A stretch of DNA of 64,000 nucleotides from Ignavibacteriales bacterium (GTDB taxonomy: Bacteria > Bacteroidota > Ignavibacteria > Ignavibacteriales > Ignavibacteriaceae): contig CP054182.1 of NCBI GenBank assembly GCA_015709675.1, positions 3,017,448 through 3,081,447 on the forward strand, given 5' to 3'. Position 1 is the first letter of the stretch. Every line of letters begins with the position of its first letter. The notes beneath the pieces are model-generated. The model was given only the letters and a program-made list of their open reading frames with translations. It had not been told where the DNA came from and ran no database searches. This document shows, in pieces, positions 10,128 to 19,773 of this stretch. The translations under genes were made by a program, and so were the position numbers.

Positions 10128-11999
10128 CTATGTCCTGCCAAACCGGCGGTCAAATTCTTCAATTGAGATTTTCATTATTATTGGTCTGCCATGCGGACAG
10201 ACATAGGGCATTTCAGTAGCGAAAAGCCGGTCTATCAAAGCTCTCATTTCAGATTCGTTGAGTTTATCCCCCGTTCTGATTGCTGTATGACAGGAGTAAG
10301 ACTTGGCGAGGTTATCAGTTACATCCAGCACCTTTTTTTCCTGCTGATTACGGTAATATTCCGCCAGAATATTGAGTAAGGTTTTATCTTCCTCACCTTC
10401 TTTTACCACCGGAGGCACACCCTCAATAACTGCAGTATTTCCGCTGAAGAATTTAATCGCAAATCCAAGCCGCTCCAGGTAACCGGAAAGTTCCCTGGCA
10501 AGTGCAAAATCTCCGGGGTTCATCTGAAGTGTTTTATGAAATACCAGCAGTTGTGAAAAGGGAGAACTGATTTTAAATAGATTCAAAGCTTCTTCATAGC
10601 GGATTCGTTCATCTGCTGCATGCTGGTCAATAATCATCAGACCGCTTTTTACCTGAGCAAGAATATATTTATTACTTAGCTGAACGATAAAACCACCGCT
10701 AAGTTTTTCACCGCTTCCCTGACTCTGCGGCCGTACAGGATCAGCAGGCCGGGGGGAATTAATCCCCTGCTGAATTTCCCTGAATGACTCACGCGCCGGA
10801 GAACTTTCAAGTTCTTTATCAATCCTGCCGAATAGTAAATCAATTTCTTTTTCGCTTAGTGGTGAGGACTGGCGTGGCTGGCTAAAATCCCTTTCCTGTC
10901 TCGGTGCTGCAGGTCTGTCACTGAAATCATTTTTATCAACGGGTATATAATTGTCTATTCCTATTCTTTCAGTTTCGCCCAGGGGCTTCGTGAATCCGGC
11001 GCTTGGTACCAAATCAAAGTTACTCAGACTTTTTCTTACAACAGCAAGAATAAAAGTATAAATATCCTTTTCATTGTCAAACCGTATTTCCAGCTTGGAC
11101 GGATGAACATTTACATCCACTTTGGAGTAATCAACTTCAAGAAAAAGAACAAAAAAAGGATACTCCCCTTTTTCCATCACATTTTCATACGCTGAAAAAA
11201 CAGCATGATTCATCTGCCGTGAAATAACAAAACGCCTGTTTAGAAAAAGATACTGATCGCCTTTATTTTTCTTCAGCAGGAAGGGTTTGCCAATATATCC
11301 CGTGAGAGTAATGTAATCAGTGACTTCTTTTACCGGAATCACCGCATCAGAAACTTTGTCTATGAATACCTGATCCATTCTTTCCGCAAGTGTGCAGGGA
11401 GTGAAATCCAGAGCCAGATCATCATCAATATAGAGCTTAAAATGAATTTCCGGATATCCGAGAGCAAGCCGGTTGAACGTCTCAACTATGTGTTTCAGTT
11501 CGGTCGTGTCAGTCTTAAGGAAATTCCTTCTTGCAGGCACATTATAAAACAGATTTTTAACTGAAATAGATGTGCCGCGTGCAAATGACCCTTTTTCCAG
11601 AAATATTTCTCCCTGCTCATCAATTCTTAGACTGGTGCCTATAAGATCTCCCGCAGTCTGGGTTTTTATTTCCACCTGTGCAACCGCACTAACTGCCGAA
11701 AGTGCTTCCCCTCTGAATCCCAAAGTTTTAATAGCATCCAGGTCATTTTCTGTTTTCAGTTTACTGGTTGCATGTTTCTGTATGCAGAGAATTGCATCTT
11801 CTTCACTCATTCCTTCGCCGTCATCAATAACCTGAATAAGCTGCTTGCCTGCACGTTTTATCAGAAGTTCAATTCTGGATGCATGAGCGTCAATGGAGTT
11901 TTCCATTAATTCTTTCACAACTGATTCAGGCCGCTGGACAACTTCACCGGCTGCAATCTTTTTTGACAGATTTTCAGGGAGAATGGTGATTTTACTCAA
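10128..11999 (-). CDS. mutL: DNA mismatch repair protein MutL (endonuclease type)
   Basis: A 623-residue MutL. The N-terminal GHKL ATPase (about 1-330) shows AGEVVQRPESVVKELMENS, DDGEGM and GFRGEALSAVSAV. A variable linker follows, rich in Pro, Ser and Arg (about 345-430). The C-terminal dimerisation domain contains the metal-binding endonuclease motif DQHAADERIRYE at 458-469, a CHTAIR block and CPHGRP at 601-606. Those motifs mark the nicking MutL type found where MutH is missing. The start overlaps folA by 8 nt. It acts with MutS, not in this window, to direct mismatch excision. Confidence 0.96.
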   Translation of the reverse strand: MSKITILPENLSKKIAAGEVVQRPESVVKELMENSIDAHASRIELLIKRAGKQLIQVIDDGEGMSEEDAILCIQKHATSKLKTENDLDAIKTLGFRGEALSAVSAVAQVEIKTQTAGDLIGTSLRIDEQGEIFLEKGSFARGTSISVKNLFYNVPARRNFLKTDTTELKHIVETFNRLALGYPEIHFKLYIDDDLALDFTPCTLAERMDQVFIDKVSDAVIPVKEVTDYITLTGYIGKPFLLKKNKGDQYLFLNRRFVISRQMNHAVFSAYENVMEKGEYPFFVLFLEVDYSKVDVNVHPSKLEIRFDNEKDIYTFILAVVRKSLSNFDLVPSAGFTKPLGETERIGIDNYIPVDKNDFSDRPAAPRQERDFSQPRQSSPLSEKEIDLLFGRIDKELESSPARESFREIQQGINSPRPADPVRPQSQGSGEKLSGGFIVQLSNKYILAQVKSGLMIIDQHAADERIRYEEALNLFKISSPFSQLLVFHKTLQMNPGDFALARELSGYLERLGFAIKFFSGNTAVIEGVPPVVKEGEEDKTLLNILAEYYRNQQEKKVLDVTDNLAKSYSCHTAIRTGDKLNESEMRALIDRLFATEMPYVCPHGRPIIMKISIEEFDRRFGRT

Positions 12000-12492
12000 C
12001 AGGTTTTACCTTTCTTTCATAATAAGTAATGGTAAACTGTTCCCTTTCATCAGTCTGAATAATATTCCACTCACTGCGGTCAAATTCCGGGAAATACACT
12101 TCTCCTTCCGCGTTAAAGTGTAAATGTGACAGGATGAGCATATCTGCGCTATGAACAGACTGTTTATATATTTCTCCTCCGCCAATAATAAAAGCTTTTT
12201 CCTGACCGGCTTCCTCAGCTTTAGCATAAGCCTCTTCAAGTGAATGCACAATCGTAATCCCCTCCGAAGATGGCAGGAGTTCCATTCTGTGGGTAATAAC
12301 GATATTAATCCGGTTTTTGAGCGGTTTACCAAGTGCGGCAAATGTTTTTCTGCCCATTATTACCGGAAAACCTAATGTAGTTGCCTTAAAGTGTTTGAAG
12401 TCCTCCGGCAGATGCCACGGAAGGTCACCGTTAGATTTGCCAATCACATTATTCTGAGCAACAGCAGCTATGATGATTATCTTCATGCTCAA
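11992..12492 (-). CDS. folA: Dihydrofolate reductase
   Basis: A 166-residue DHFR that reduces dihydrofolate with NADPH. Signature elements: AAVAQNNVIGKSNGDLPWHL near the N-terminus, the active-site acidic residue in LPEDFKHFK, the GRKTF cofactor loop and FIIGGGEIYKQ. It lies one gene downstream of thyA, whose reaction produces its substrate, but a 3.1-kb sensor kinase gene separates them. It overlaps that kinase gene by 4 nt and mutL by 8 nt, so all are probably translated from one message. Confidence 0.96.
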   Translation of the reverse strand: MSMKIIIIAAVAQNNVIGKSNGDLPWHLPEDFKHFKATTLGFPVIMGRKTFAALGKPLKNRINIVITHRMELLPSSEGITIVHSLEEAYAKAEEAGQEKAFIIGGGEIYKQSVHSADMLILSHLHFNAEGEVYFPEFDRSEWNIIQTDEREQFTITYYERKVKPVE

Positions 12493-15400
12493 AGAGATTC
12501 CTTATGCAGATTGAGTCTGATGGTGAATTCAGCACCGCCCGAACTGCTTTGACTTAATGATATTTCTCCTCCAAGAGCTGTTAGCATTTCTTTAACCAGA
12601 GCTAGCCCAAGACCGGTTGAACTTTCTCCTCCCGTTGGTTTAGCAGAGAGTCTTCTGAAACGTACAAAAAGATTCTTTATATCCCCTGAATTAAAACCGG
12701 GACCATCATCGGATACGCTGAGATATATAGTATGGCGGTCTTTCCAGGCTTTAAGAGCTATATTTTTATTCTGAGGCGAATATTTAACAGCATTGTTAAC
12801 AAGATTATCGAGCGCACGGCGAAGCCAGTCACGGGATGAATTTACCGGCAATTCTTCTTTAGCCGTTACCAGAATTTTCTGATGTTTTTGCTCCGCTCTG
12901 GTGCGGTTATTTTCCGCCACCTCATAAATAATCTCCCTCATATCAAAAATCTCCCTGGTTAACTCCGCTGTTGCGGTATCAAATACAGCCGTCTCAAGCA
13001 GGTCATTAATCTGGAGAATCATTTTATTGGCAGCATCAGCGATAACCTGTGCATATTCTTTAGCAGGATCAATTTCCTGTTCTTCCTGAATCAGATGTGA
13101 CAGCCCTAATATTGACTGAAGTGGGCTCTTTAAATCATGAGCAGCGATGCCGAGCAGTTTTTTAATCTGTTCATTAACAAACTCAACTTCATTTTTAGAC
13201 TTTATTGTATCATTAAGCAGCTTCTCTGCTTCTTTTTTAGCCTCTAGAAGAGCTTTAGTTCTTTCTTCAACCTTCTTCTCGAGAGTTATCCTGCCTTCTT
13301 CCAGTCTTTTAATACGGAAGTTAACGAAAAGATTGATTCCGGAAACAATGACCCCGATAAGTAAAAAAGATCCAAGAATTATTGCTAAAGGTGAAGTGTA
13401 CCAGGAATGAGTAATTGAGAATGAGTAAACCAATGGCTCACTCCAGAGTTTTCCGGATTCTTTTGCGGAGATATAGATAGTATAATTCCCTGCCTGGAGA
13501 TTGGGTAAATAATACATTCCCTGAATCTTAGGGAAAACCCAGTCCGTCTGATCCCCGCCTTTCAACTTTACACGGTAGCGTACTTTATCTGATGGAAAAA
13601 GCGGAGAACTGAAACTAAATCCGACTCCGCTTCCGATCGGAAATTCAGACTGCTCATCTATACTGATCTCTTCCTCATCCTCCCGGTAGCTGATGCCCAG
13701 AATAACCGGGGTGATGGATTTTCTTAAGACAAGGTTTTTACTGCTTAACACAGCCACCCCGTTTACATTTGCAGTATATATGTCTCCATCAGCGGCTTCA
13801 AGAATTCCTCCCCGTACTATTGAGGAACTTTGCAGTCCGCTGAACCGGTCAAATTTAATTGAGTCATTACTGAAAAAAACATGAATCCCCTGTTCCGAAC
13901 CAATCCAGAGTCCTCTCCCTTCAGTTGCAAGTATTGTGGAAGCAACATATTCCGTTGATTTTCCGACTCTTGTTATTCCTGTAAGACGGTTGTCTATCTC
14001 CATTATTCCCCTGTCTGTAGCAAGCATAATTTTCCCCTGCTTTGCATCAATGTCCAGTGCCTGTACGCTCTTGTAATCATGCTTAAATTGGGCGGAGACG
14101 GAGTAAAATGTTTCTGTTTTTTCATCAAACCTGAACACAAAATTATTCTTTGCATTGCCGGCAACAAGTATCTCACCTTTTTCTGTCTCGGCGAATTCAT
14201 TCACATAAAAAACATCATTAAACGGAATGGGAAAAACTTTTATGGAATTATTTCTGTCAATCACAGCAACGGATCTGTTTCTCGCCAGATATGACCATAA
14301 TCTCCCCCTGCTGTCGGTAAACAGTGAATAAAAATGATCATCCGGAAGCTTTTGTGAAGCAATATTCGCGCCCGATCTCAGAGAAGTTTTAATTAACTGC
14401 TGATCGGTAAAAGAAATCCACAATTCTTCTTCTCCGGATGGGACAGCATAAAGGATGGATTTCCCCGGCCGGCTGAAAATCTTTTTCGCTTTATACCCTT
14501 CAGCTGATTTATTAACTAAAAACACACCTTCATTATCATAGAAAAAAACTTTTCCTGCCGCATTGCTGAATATATGTTTAATTGCTCCCCTTTTCTGAGC
14601 AGTTACACCTGATAAATCAACATTTCTGAAAAACCTCTCCTGAAGAATGAATATACCATCATCCGAACAAATCCAGACACTGTTGTCCTTATCAATAAAA
14701 AAATCTTTTACCGAAATCCCCCTGAGCCGGATAAAATCTTTGCCAAAGTCAGTAACTCCGTATTTGCCGATTTTATAAATACCGTCATTATACGTTCCAA
14801 ACCAGATGTTTCCGTTATGATCCCGGGAGACGGTTGATACACTGCTTACTGATGAAAGTTTTACCGTGGAGAATATCTGGTGGAGATTATTAATTCTGAG
14901 CAGATAGAGTCCGTCTGACTGACCGAGAAATAAGGAATCCCCCGTGCAATAAAACGCATGTGTTATTTTACCCTGATTCATTTTTGGCAATGAGAGGAGT
15001 ATCATGCTGTCTTTCACACTGTCATAATAAAACAGATAGCCCTGCCATGAAGTTATATACAGATTACCATTTGCCTCCCCTAAACCAAAAGACTTGAAGA
15101 AACTGTTTGAATGATAGGTAAAATTAAAACTGTACTTTCTGAATATTCCATTTTCCCATTTGCTCACTCCTCCGATATCGGATATCCAGAGTGCCCCTTT
15201 ACTATCAGGATAAATCTCCTTCGGATAATGCAGTTCTGTCTCAGAAAAAGCAGAAGATGACTGCAAAATCATCTTAAAGTCAGGATTGTATCCTTTATGC
15301 CCTACAATGCCTATTCCTTCGTCTGAGGAAACATACATTCCCCCCTGACCGTTGCTCCGTAAATCCTTGATAAACCTTGTATTGAACTTAAACTGGAAAT

Positions 15401-15608
15401 TCTCAAAATCTCTGCCGTTAAAACGGATGAGACCCCCGTCGGTTGCAATCCAGATAAGCCCTCGTGAATCGGCTCCGATTGATTTTGTCAGATTACTTGG
15501 AAGACCTGATTCATTATCTATTTGACTTAGTGTGTATTCCTGTGCGCTGATTTCTGAGGACAGAAAAACAATCAGGGACAGACACAGGTTTACTAACAGA
15601 ATTTTCAA
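12489..15608 (-). CDS. Propeller-Y_Y_Y sensor histidine kinase without receiver
   Basis: A 1039-residue membrane sensor. After a signal peptide (1-22) come many two-component-regulator propeller repeats (motifs such as GLIWIATDGGLIRF and GNIWFGTYNDGIYKI) filling most of about 30-640, a Y_Y_Y domain (about 650-745), one transmembrane helix (about 750-772), a coiled linker and a histidine kinase. The phospho-acceptor is His824 in AAHDLKSPLQ; the N box (ALDNLVNN near 932), SDDGPGF and TGLGLALVKE complete the ATPase. Unlike SusR-type hybrid sensors there is no receiver and no AraC domain, so a separate response regulator is needed; none is adjacent. The signal is probably periplasmic and unknown. 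Confidence 0.92.
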   Translation of the reverse strand: MKILLVNLCLSLIVFLSSEISAQEYTLSQIDNESGLPSNLTKSIGADSRGLIWIATDGGLIRFNGRDFENFQFKFNTRFIKDLRSNGQGGMYVSSDEGIGIVGHKGYNPDFKMILQSSSAFSETELHYPKEIYPDSKGALWISDIGGVSKWENGIFRKYSFNFTYHSNSFFKSFGLGEANGNLYITSWQGYLFYYDSVKDSMILLSLPKMNQGKITHAFYCTGDSLFLGQSDGLYLLRINNLHQIFSTVKLSSVSSVSTVSRDHNGNIWFGTYNDGIYKIGKYGVTDFGKDFIRLRGISVKDFFIDKDNSVWICSDDGIFILQERFFRNVDLSGVTAQKRGAIKHIFSNAAGKVFFYDNEGVFLVNKSAEGYKAKKIFSRPGKSILYAVPSGEEELWISFTDQQLIKTSLRSGANIASQKLPDDHFYSLFTDSRGRLWSYLARNRSVAVIDRNNSIKVFPIPFNDVFYVNEFAETEKGEILVAGNAKNNFVFRFDEKTETFYSVSAQFKHDYKSVQALDIDAKQGKIMLATDRGIMEIDNRLTGITRVGKSTEYVASTILATEGRGLWIGSEQGIHVFFSNDSIKFDRFSGLQSSSIVRGGILEAADGDIYTANVNGVAVLSSKNLVLRKSITPVILGISYREDEEEISIDEQSEFPIGSGVGFSFSSPLFPSDKVRYRVKLKGGDQTDWVFPKIQGMYYLPNLQAGNYTIYISAKESGKLWSEPLVYSFSITHSWYTSPLAIILGSFLLIGVIVSGINLFVNFRIKRLEEGRITLEKKVEERTKALLEAKKEAEKLLNDTIKSKNEVEFVNEQIKKLLGIAAHDLKSPLQSILGLSHLIQEEQEIDPAKEYAQVIADAANKMILQINDLLETAVFDTATAELTREIFDMREIIYEVAENNRTRAEQKHQKILVTAKEELPVNSSRDWLRRALDNLVNNAVKYSPQNKNIALKAWKDRHTIYLSVSDDGPGFNSGDIKNLFVRFRRLSAKPTGGESSTGLGLALVKEMLTALGGEISLSQSSSGGAEFTIRLNLHKESL

Positions 15609-15629
15609 AGCAGATTTATATATTACTTG

Positions 15630-16469
15630 TCAGACTGCTACTTCGAATCTGATCCGGTCATGGCTCTGATAGCCAACCAGTTCAAAATCTTCAAAGGTTA
15701 GTTCATCAATCGGCTTTTTCTTTATTACCAGCCTGGGCAGCGGAAGAGGTTCCCGTTCGAGCTGTTTTTTTAGCCCTTCAAGGTGATCATATTTTTCTGT
15801 GCCGGTTCCTTTGTCGGCTATGTAAATGTGCGCATCAACAATGGTGTGAGAAAAATACCCTAATTCAAGATTTGTCTCCTGGGCAATAATCTGCGTCAAG
15901 ATGGAATAAGCCGCAAGGTTGAAAGGAATCCCGAGAGCGATATCTCCAGATCTCTGTGTGAGATGAGTATTCAGTTTTCCGTTGGCGACATTAAAAACAA
16001 AGGTATAATGGCAGGGCGGAAGTTTGCTTGTAGTGGCATTCCCCGGTTCCCATGCAGATACAACAAGCCGTCTTGAATAGGGCTTATTTTTAATCTCGTC
16101 AATTACGTAACGGATCTGGTCAACTTCCCTGACCTCCCACTCCCCTTTGTCATTTTTTTTGGCACTGGGGAATTTTCGCCAGTAGTAGCCGTATGCTGTT
16201 TCCAGTTTACCGTTTTCATCAGCCCAGGCATCCCAGATCTTGGTGTGCTGCCTGAGATTTCTGATATGGTCATCACCGGAAAGATACCACAAAACCTCAT
16301 GGAGAAGTGATTTCCATTCCATTTTTTTGGTTGTCAGTAAGGGAAACCCTTTGGCAAGATCTACTCTGTAATGAGCAGAAAAATAGGACAGCGTATCAAC
16401 CCCTGTACGGGAATATTTTCTTTCCCCCTGCTCAATTACAAGACGGACTAAATCTAGATATTCTTTCAT
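15630..16469 (-). CDS. thyA: Thymidylate synthase
   Basis: A 279-residue ThyA that methylates dUMP with methylene-tetrahydrofolate and releases dihydrofolate. The active-site cysteine is in LPPCHYTF; the downstream block HLTQRSGDIALGIPFNL binds dUMP and folate. The N-terminal part LVIEQGERKYSRTGVDTLS and the C-terminal end RFEVAV are typical, so the gene is complete. It stands 21 nt upstream of the sensor kinase gene and 51 nt downstream of the glycerate kinase gene. Presence of thyA plus folA indicates the classical rather than ThyX route. Confidence 0.97.
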   Translation of the reverse strand: MKEYLDLVRLVIEQGERKYSRTGVDTLSYFSAHYRVDLAKGFPLLTTKKMEWKSLLHEVLWYLSGDDHIRNLRQHTKIWDAWADENGKLETAYGYYWRKFPSAKKNDKGEWEVREVDQIRYVIDEIKNKPYSRRLVVSAWEPGNATTSKLPPCHYTFVFNVANGKLNTHLTQRSGDIALGIPFNLAAYSILTQIIAQETNLELGYFSHTIVDAHIYIADKGTGTEKYDHLEGLKKQLEREPLPLPRLVIKKKPIDELTFEDFELVGYQSHDRIRFEVAV

Positions 16470-16520
16470 TATTCACACAAAAATGGGAAATAGTAACTTA
16501 CAAAAATAGCCAAAATGCCC

Positions 16521-17639
16521 CTATTTCAGTCCGGCATAAATTGCTTTGACACATTTTTGTAGACCGAGCTCTGCATGCAGAATTGATTCCTGAATACTGC
16601 CTCCAAAAAACCCGGCTAACTCAAAAATTTTGGTGCCCCTGCCCGTCAGATAATGTTTCACTTCCTCTTCGGCTGAGCCACAAATGATGATAAGAGGCTT
16701 CCTGTGTTCCAGGCATTTTGACTCTATAACTGAAACTGATTTATTCAGAAGACTTGTGCGGTCTAATTTTCCTTCTGTTGTTATAACCAGGTCTGTATTT
16801 GGAAGAAAGGATTTCAGGTCAAGGAATTCCCAGACAAACTCTGCCGAATGAGAAAGCGAAATCTCATGCAAGGCATCCAATCCGACAGCCAGTCCTCCCC
16901 CTGCTCCCATAGCCTTGCTCCTGTATTCTTTTCCTGTGGTAGCTTCAAGGGAGCCAACCAGTTCATTCAATTGGTGTCTGAGCATCTCAGTTTGTTCCTG
17001 TTTCAGACCTTTCTGTGCTCCGAACTCTGTGACCATATCTTCCTGACCCATGACTGCCACTTTAACATCCAATACAAGTTCTATATGAGGGCATCCAAGT
17101 TCTTTAATTTTAAGCAGTTGTGCAACCTCAGCAGAGTCTGTTCTTAGTATTGGTTTAGTAAGATTATGGCCTGCAAGAACCAAAGATGCTCCCAAACCAA
17201 GGTCAATTGTGGCTGTCCCCCCCACTCCAATTACCACCTTGTTTACCTGTTTACCTGATACCTCTAAGACCTTACATACTCTTTTTATGAATGCTCCCAG
17301 ACAGCGGGAGTCATAAGTGAATACGTCCCGTTGGGGAGCAGGGATCAGTTTTAGACCTATAAGCGAAGCCGACTCTGTAAAAAGTACTCCCGATTGCTCA
17401 TCAAAAAGATATTCCGCATCTCCAAAAGTACCATTTATAAGCTGAGCATTAATTCTGGATTTAGTAATTCCCTTATGGAATGCCAGGACATCAATAAACC
17501 CGTCACCGCCGTCTGAAATGGGAAATTGCTGATACTGGTGGTGTGGGGCTAAGGCATTGAAATTATTAAAGAGTATACCGCTGATGGTACGGGCACTCAG
17601 AGATTCCTTAAATGCATTTGGAGCGAAAAGAATTCTCAC
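16521..17639 (-). CDS. glxK: Glycerate kinase (GlxK/GarK family)
   Basis: A 372-residue member of the GK-I glycerate kinase family, with N-terminal MRILFAPNAFKESLSA, ISDGGDGF, the glycine-rich GVGGTATIDLGLGAS and GAGGGLAVGLDAL, and TEGKLDRTS near residue 285. The family phosphorylates D-glycerate, usually to 2-phosphoglycerate, feeding it into glycolysis. Its start overlaps the stop of the upstream GT9 gene by 4 nt. The metabolic source of glycerate cannot be told from this window. Confidence 0.92.
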   Translation of the reverse strand: MRILFAPNAFKESLSARTISGILFNNFNALAPHHQYQQFPISDGGDGFIDVLAFHKGITKSRINAQLINGTFGDAEYLFDEQSGVLFTESASLIGLKLIPAPQRDVFTYDSRCLGAFIKRVCKVLEVSGKQVNKVVIGVGGTATIDLGLGASLVLAGHNLTKPILRTDSAEVAQLLKIKELGCPHIELVLDVKVAVMGQEDMVTEFGAQKGLKQEQTEMLRHQLNELVGSLEATTGKEYRSKAMGAGGGLAVGLDALHEISLSHSAEFVWEFLDLKSFLPNTDLVITTEGKLDRTSLLNKSVSVIESKCLEHRKPLIIICGSAEEEVKHYLTGRGTKIFELAGFFGGSIQESILHAELGLQKCVKAIYAGLK

Positions 17640-18658
17640 ACAATCTGCTGCCTGAGTATGTCTGCAACCCTCTCAGCATCTATACCGCCTTTTCCTGAAA
17701 AGGTACAGATATGGGGATCACCGGGACACTCTCTTGCGCAGTAACCTTCATCGGGCAGAATAAATCTTGCTGCAGGATTCATCGGTCCCCACAGAGCTGG
17801 CTGACAGGCAGGTAACGGGCAAAACAGTGAAAGAGTCCTTACTCCAAGTGCCGCTGAAACATGCATCGGCCCGGTGCTCGCAGAGATTAGCCAGTCTAAC
17901 GCAGCGTAATTAAGGATTGACTCACGGAGCGTTGTTCCTCTGTTAATATAATCAACTTCGGGAAGATCCTTCATCCCGGATACTTTTTCCAGATCTGTAT
18001 TCACAACAGCCAGATCTCCGTAACCGGAGAGTTTTTCCAGGAGTAACTGATACTCCTCCGGTTTCAGATTGGGTGCTGAGTTGCCGCTGGTTACATGCAC
18101 ACCTACAATGGCTTTTTTACCTGTCCCAAGCGCTGCCTTTTTTTCGGCAATAATCTTTTTTTCAGCATCACTCAGATAAATACGCGGCAGAGGGTTCTCA
18201 ACAGGTATTCCAATTTTTCTTAAATGATCAAGACAGTAATCCCCTTCATTTCTGGACTGCTCATATTTCCTCCGGTAGACACTTTTAGTATTGGTGAGAA
18301 ACTGGAAGAGTTTATTTCCGACCCCCGAGCGATACGGAATTCCTGCAAGGAACATTGCATAGGTTATCTGCTCATTCGGAATTAATTGAAAAGCATGTGT
18401 AATCCCTAAAGGCCTGAGTTGTTTTGCCAGCGTAAAAATCGTCTCTGATTTTTTATTTTTGGACTCAAAAAACAGTATTTTATCCACATAAGGATTATTC
18501 TCAAACACAGCAGCCGTCTGCTCCCTTACTAAATAGTATACCTCACTTTCAGGAAAAGCGTTCTTGAGAACCGAGGCAAACGGAGTAGAAAGAGTTACAT
18601 CACCAAGACGGTCGGGGCGGCAGACTAAAAACCTGTTACTGTGTAATTCAAGATTCAT
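17636..18658 (-). CDS. Glycosyltransferase family 9 (heptosyltransferase-like)
   Basis: A 340-residue GT9 protein, the ADP-heptose:LPS heptosyltransferase fold. Seen: the N-terminal RPDRLGDVTLSTPF, the nucleotide-sugar region HVTSGNSAPNLK and the C-terminal STGPMHVSAALGVRT. The C-terminal part has a cysteine cluster (CPLPAC and YCARECPGDPHIC) as in many heptosyltransferases. A role in lipopolysaccharide core assembly is likely. Its ATG lies only 2 bp from the ATG of the divergent glycosyltransferase gene, and it overlaps the glycerate kinase gene by 4 nt. Confidence 0.9.
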   Translation of the reverse strand: MNLELHSNRFLVCRPDRLGDVTLSTPFASVLKNAFPESEVYYLVREQTAAVFENNPYVDKILFFESKNKKSETIFTLAKQLRPLGITHAFQLIPNEQITYAMFLAGIPYRSGVGNKLFQFLTNTKSVYRRKYEQSRNEGDYCLDHLRKIGIPVENPLPRIYLSDAEKKIIAEKKAALGTGKKAIVGVHVTSGNSAPNLKPEEYQLLLEKLSGYGDLAVVNTDLEKVSGMKDLPEVDYINRGTTLRESILNYAALDWLISASTGPMHVSAALGVRTLSLFCPLPACQPALWGPMNPAARFILPDEGYCARECPGDPHICTFSGKGGIDAERVADILRQQIV

Positions 18659-18660
18659 AT

Positions 18661-19773
18661 ATGAAAACTATTTGTCTTATTTCTTCCGGACATCAGCCGG
18701 AAGATGAACGTATTTTTGAAAAATTTTCTTTGTCCCTGAAAGATAATGGATTCAGAGTCATTATCATACTGACAACCGTTGATTTAATCGAATCCCGTGA
18801 AGGAGTTCAATTTGACTGCTTTTATGCGGGAAAAGGGATATTATCCAAAATAACCGGAGTTAAGGATAGGCTGAGGAAGTACAATCCTCAACTGGTGATA
18901 GCAAGTCAGCCCATAATGGCATTTATTGCAAAACTAACTCTTCCCTATGCCAGGGTTATCTCTGATGTGACCGAATGGTACCCCGAAAATGTGACCTACC
19001 GTAAACCGCCGGTAATCAGACAACTACTCTACGGAGTTTACACAGTTTTGAATGCTGCTGCCTCGTTCATATCAGATGGCTTTATCTTCGGGGAGAAAAG
19101 GAAATCAGAGCGTTACAGAATTTTCGGCAAAAAATCTGAGATTATAACTTACTATCCGGTATCCCGATACTTCAGGTATCTGCACTCAGCAACAGGGCCT
19201 GGTTACCTGAATCTCCTTTTCGCGGGATATATCTCTCCTGAACGGGGTGCTAACAACCTTCTCAGGGTTCTTAAGTTTATTGAAAAAAGCGATTTTGGTA
19301 TTGAACTCTCATTGCGGCTGGCGGTAAAATTTCAGAATGTCGCCTATGAGAATTTTTTCCGGTATGAATTAAGCTGCCTGAGAAAGACAACAGTCTCATT
19401 TGTACCCTGGCAGCCTTACAGGGAAATGGAAAAACTTTACAAGGATATTGATCTTTATATTGACCTGAGGGATAAAAACTTTATTTATGACAACTCCCTT
19501 CCGATAAAGTTATTCGAATCTCTGGCATTTGGTGTGCCTGTGCTTTATAATGATTTGAGGGTTTTCCGTGAGGACTTTCCTCTGTCAGCATTCGGTTATA
19601 CTGTGAATGCTGAAGATGCCGGAGCCACAGCAGAACTACTGCGGAGTATTGCCTTTGACAAAAAAGAGCTGATTACAAAATCTCAGAACACGAGGGATGC
19701 AGTAAAGAATTTATATAACTGGGAAAAGGAATCAGGAAAGCTTGTCAGATTTGTTAAGGAATTCATTCAATAA
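18661..19773 (+). CDS. Glycosyltransferase family 4-like
   Basis: A 370-residue GT-B protein. The N-terminus (CLISSGHQPEDERIFEK) matches the typical GT4 acceptor-domain start with the D/ERIF motif, which confirms the ATG at 18661; the C-terminal domain has SLPIKLFESLAFGVPVLYND, the donor-binding E-x7-E-like region. It is the only plus-strand gene amid envelope genes and is divergent from the GT9 gene with 2 bp between start codons. Its last 42 nt overlap the end of the convergent flippase gene. It probably contributes to cell-surface polysaccharide; donor and acceptor are unknown. Confidence 0.85.
   Translation: MKTICLISSGHQPEDERIFEKFSLSLKDNGFRVIIILTTVDLIESREGVQFDCFYAGKGILSKITGVKDRLRKYNPQLVIASQPIMAFIAKLTLPYARVISDVTEWYPENVTYRKPPVIRQLLYGVYTVLNAAASFISDGFIFGEKRKSERYRIFGKKSEIITYYPVSRYFRYLHSATGPGYLNLLFAGYISPERGANNLLRVLKFIEKSDFGIELSLRLAVKFQNVAYENFFRYELSCLRKTTVSFVPWQPYREMEKLYKDIDLYIDLRDKNFIYDNSLPIKLFESLAFGVPVLYNDLRVFREDFPLSAFGYTVNAEDAGATAELLRSIAFDKKELITKSQNTRDAVKNLYNWEKESGKLVRFVKEFIQ

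Noticed and set aside
12006-12341. 111-codon minus-strand ORF inside folA
   Set aside because: It is a different frame of the clear DHFR gene; the DHFR frame carries all conserved motifs.
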